This document shows positions 4,304 to 5,532 of a stretch of DNA of 5,532 nucleotides, one piece after another (the stretch's first letter is position 1; every line of letters starts with the position of its first letter). Location: the NCBI GenBank assembly GCA_003153585.1, contig PLZZ01000262.1:3395-8926 (forward strand), in the 5' to 3' direction. The translations under genes and the position numbers were made by a program. The stretch comes from Acidobacteriota bacterium. GTDB lineage: Bacteria > Acidobacteriota > Terriglobia > Acidiferrales > UBA7541. The notes under the pieces are model-generated. The model searched no databases. It had not been told where the DNA came from and saw nothing but the letters and a program-made list of their open reading frames with translations.

Positions 4304-5532
4304 ATGAAGATTTTATTTGTTGCGTCGGAAGGACTCCCCTACTCAAAGACCGGCGGCTTGGCCGATGTGGTGGAAGCGTTGCCCAAGGCGCTGGTGGAAA
4401 TGGGCCACCAAGTGTCTGTTCTGCTGCCGCGCTATCACGGCAACCGAGTTACCTCCACCCTGGTTTCGAGCGTGACAATTTCCCTTGGCGAGCAGGTAAG
4501 GTTCCCCTCGATTGCGGAAGGAGCATCCGTAGCGGGAGTGCGCTATTTCTTCGTTGATGATCCCGGATACTTCGATCGCGAACATCCTTACGGCGACAAG
4601 TCCGGCGAATATCCGGATAATGCCGAGCGCTTCGCGGAATTTTCCCGCGTGGCGATTGAGTTTGCGAAGCGCGTCCTGCTGCCTGACGTGATTCATTGCC
4701 ATGATTGGCAAACCGCGCTGGTGCCGGCTCTGTTGCGCACGCAGCACGCGGCCGATCCGGCGGTGCGTTCTCTGCCGGTCGTTTTGACCATTCACAATCT
4801 TGCGTATCAAGGAATCTTCCCGCAGAGTGCTCTGCGCAAGGCGGGTCTGCCTGCCCAGCTATTCGCTATGGACGCGCTTGAGTTTTACGGCAAGATAAAC
4901 TTCCTAAAGGGCGGGTTGCTTTTCGCTGATTACCTTTCGACGGTGAGCCGCCGCTACGCGAGAGAAATTCAGACGCCGGAATATGGCGCGGGCCTGGAAG
5001 GCGTGATCGTGCAGCGCGCGGACCGGCTGGTAGGGATACTGAATGGAGTAGACTACGCGATCTGGAGCCCGGACATCGACACTTTGATCGCCCAGAATTA
5101 TTCGGCGCAGAATCTCGACGGCAAGAAGGTCTGCAAGAAAGATTTGCTGAATGCTTTTAAGCTGCCCGCGGATAAGCCTGAGGACTTGGAGCGCCCGGTA
5201 GTTGGAATTGTTTCGCGCTTTGCCGACCAGAAGGGGTTCGATCTGATCGCGCAAGTGGCGAGTGAGATCATGAAGGAGAACCTATCGCTTGTCGTTCTGG
5301 GTACGGGCAATCCCGAATATGAGAGGTTCTTCAAGTTGTTGGCGGAGAAATATCCGAGGTCTGTGGGTGTAAAGATCGCCTACGACGATACACTCGCACA
5401 TAAGATTGAAGCCGGGGCGGACATCTTTCTGATGCCATCGCGCTACGAGCCCTGCGGCCTGAACCAAATATATAGCCTGCGATACGGAACGGTACCGGTG
5501 GTGCGCGCAACGGGCGGGTTGGACGACACGGT
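4304..5532 (+). CDS. glgA: Glycogen (starch) synthase, 3' end cut off by the window
   Basis: GlgA (glycosyltransferase family 5) transfers glucose from ADP-glucose to the growing alpha-1,4-glucan chain in bacterial glycogen synthesis, in the cytoplasm. The frame is open from the ATG to the last base, giving 409 full codons. Known GlgA proteins have about 480 residues, so roughly the last 70-80 should lie beyond the window. The N-terminal domain shows MKILFVASE, the ADP-glucose-binding SKTGGLADV (14-22, K15), HDWQT (133-137) and THNLAYQG (H163). The second domain shows NGVDY (247-251), VSRFADQKG with R305 and K310, and PSRYEPCGLNQIYSLRYGT with catalytic E382. These correspond to R300, K305 and E377 of the E. 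coli enzyme. All expected residues up to the cut are present, with no frameshift. Several minus-strand frames across it are shadows. No other glycogen gene is visible, so operon membership is unknown. Confidence 0.97.
   Translation, partial: MKILFVASEGLPYSKTGGLADVVEALPKALVEMGHQVSVLLPRYHGNRVTSTLVSSVTISLGEQVRFPSIAEGASVAGVRYFFVDDPGYFDREHPYGDKSGEYPDNAERFAEFSRVAIEFAKRVLLPDVIHCHDWQTALVPALLRTQHAADPAVRSLPVVLTIHNLAYQGIFPQSALRKAGLPAQLFAMDALEFYGKINFLKGGLLFADYLSTVSRRYAREIQTPEYGAGLEGVIVQRADRLVGILNGVDYAIWSPDIDTLIAQNYSAQNLDGKKVCKKDLLNAFKLPADKPEDLERPVVGIVSRFADQKGFDLIAQVASEIMKENLSLVVLGTGNPEYERFFKLLAEKYPRSVGVKIAYDDTLAHKIEAGADIFLMPSRYEPCGLNQIYSLRYGTVPVVRATGGLDDT

Noticed and set aside
4343..5467. Minus-strand frames opposite glgA
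   Set aside because: The plus strand encodes an uninterrupted glycogen synthase; the antisense products are low-information shadows.
1..5532. Mobile element, CRISPR, toxin-antitoxin or defence system
   Set aside because: No transposase, integrase, long terminal repeats, regularly spaced repeats or paired small toxin-like genes are visible; the identified genes are all core metabolism or ribosome maturation.

Overview
This window is a stretch of ordinary bacterial chromosome carrying housekeeping and central-carbon genes. It holds four confidently identified enzymes and one small membrane protein of unknown function. I see no insertion sequence, phage gene, CRISPR array, rRNA or tRNA, and no multi-gene system that looks new. 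The coding DNA is moderately GC-rich and the protein style resembles Acidobacteriota. That placement is an impression from the sequences, not a demonstrated assignment.

Layout from left to right. (1) Positions 8-367, minus strand: a small four-helix membrane protein. Its start is best placed at a GTG behind a near-perfect Shine-Dalgarno, with a strong hairpin further upstream. (2) Positions 368-627: a spacer with two hairpins and a possible 23-codon ORF that overlaps the stop of the next gene. (3) Positions 628-2220, minus strand: malate synthase A (aceB). (4) Positions 2221-2624: an AT-richer intergenic region with a likely aceB promoter, several short inverted repeats and a doubtful 43-codon ORF. 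(5) Positions 2625-3371, plus strand: a cytoplasmic glycerophosphodiester phosphodiesterase. (6) Positions 3368-4156, minus strand: the 16S rRNA dimethyladenosine transferase RsmA/KsgA. It is convergent with the previous gene, and the two stop codons share a CTAG. (7) Positions 4157-4303: a divergent promoter region. (8) Position 4304 to the window end, plus strand: the first 409 codons of glycogen synthase glgA, cut by the window edge.

The genes do not form one operon, since strand changes at almost every junction. Their roles fit loosely within carbon and lipid metabolism: acetate or fatty-acid assimilation through the glyoxylate route (AceB), glycerol-3-phosphate recovery from phospholipid head groups (GDPD) and glycogen storage (GlgA). 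RsmA is a ribosome-maturation gene that happens to lie between them. The more notable points are small-scale: promoter-like elements almost touching the start codons of two genes, inverted repeats before the GDPD gene, a direct repeat before the glgA promoter, and the overlapping convergent stops.
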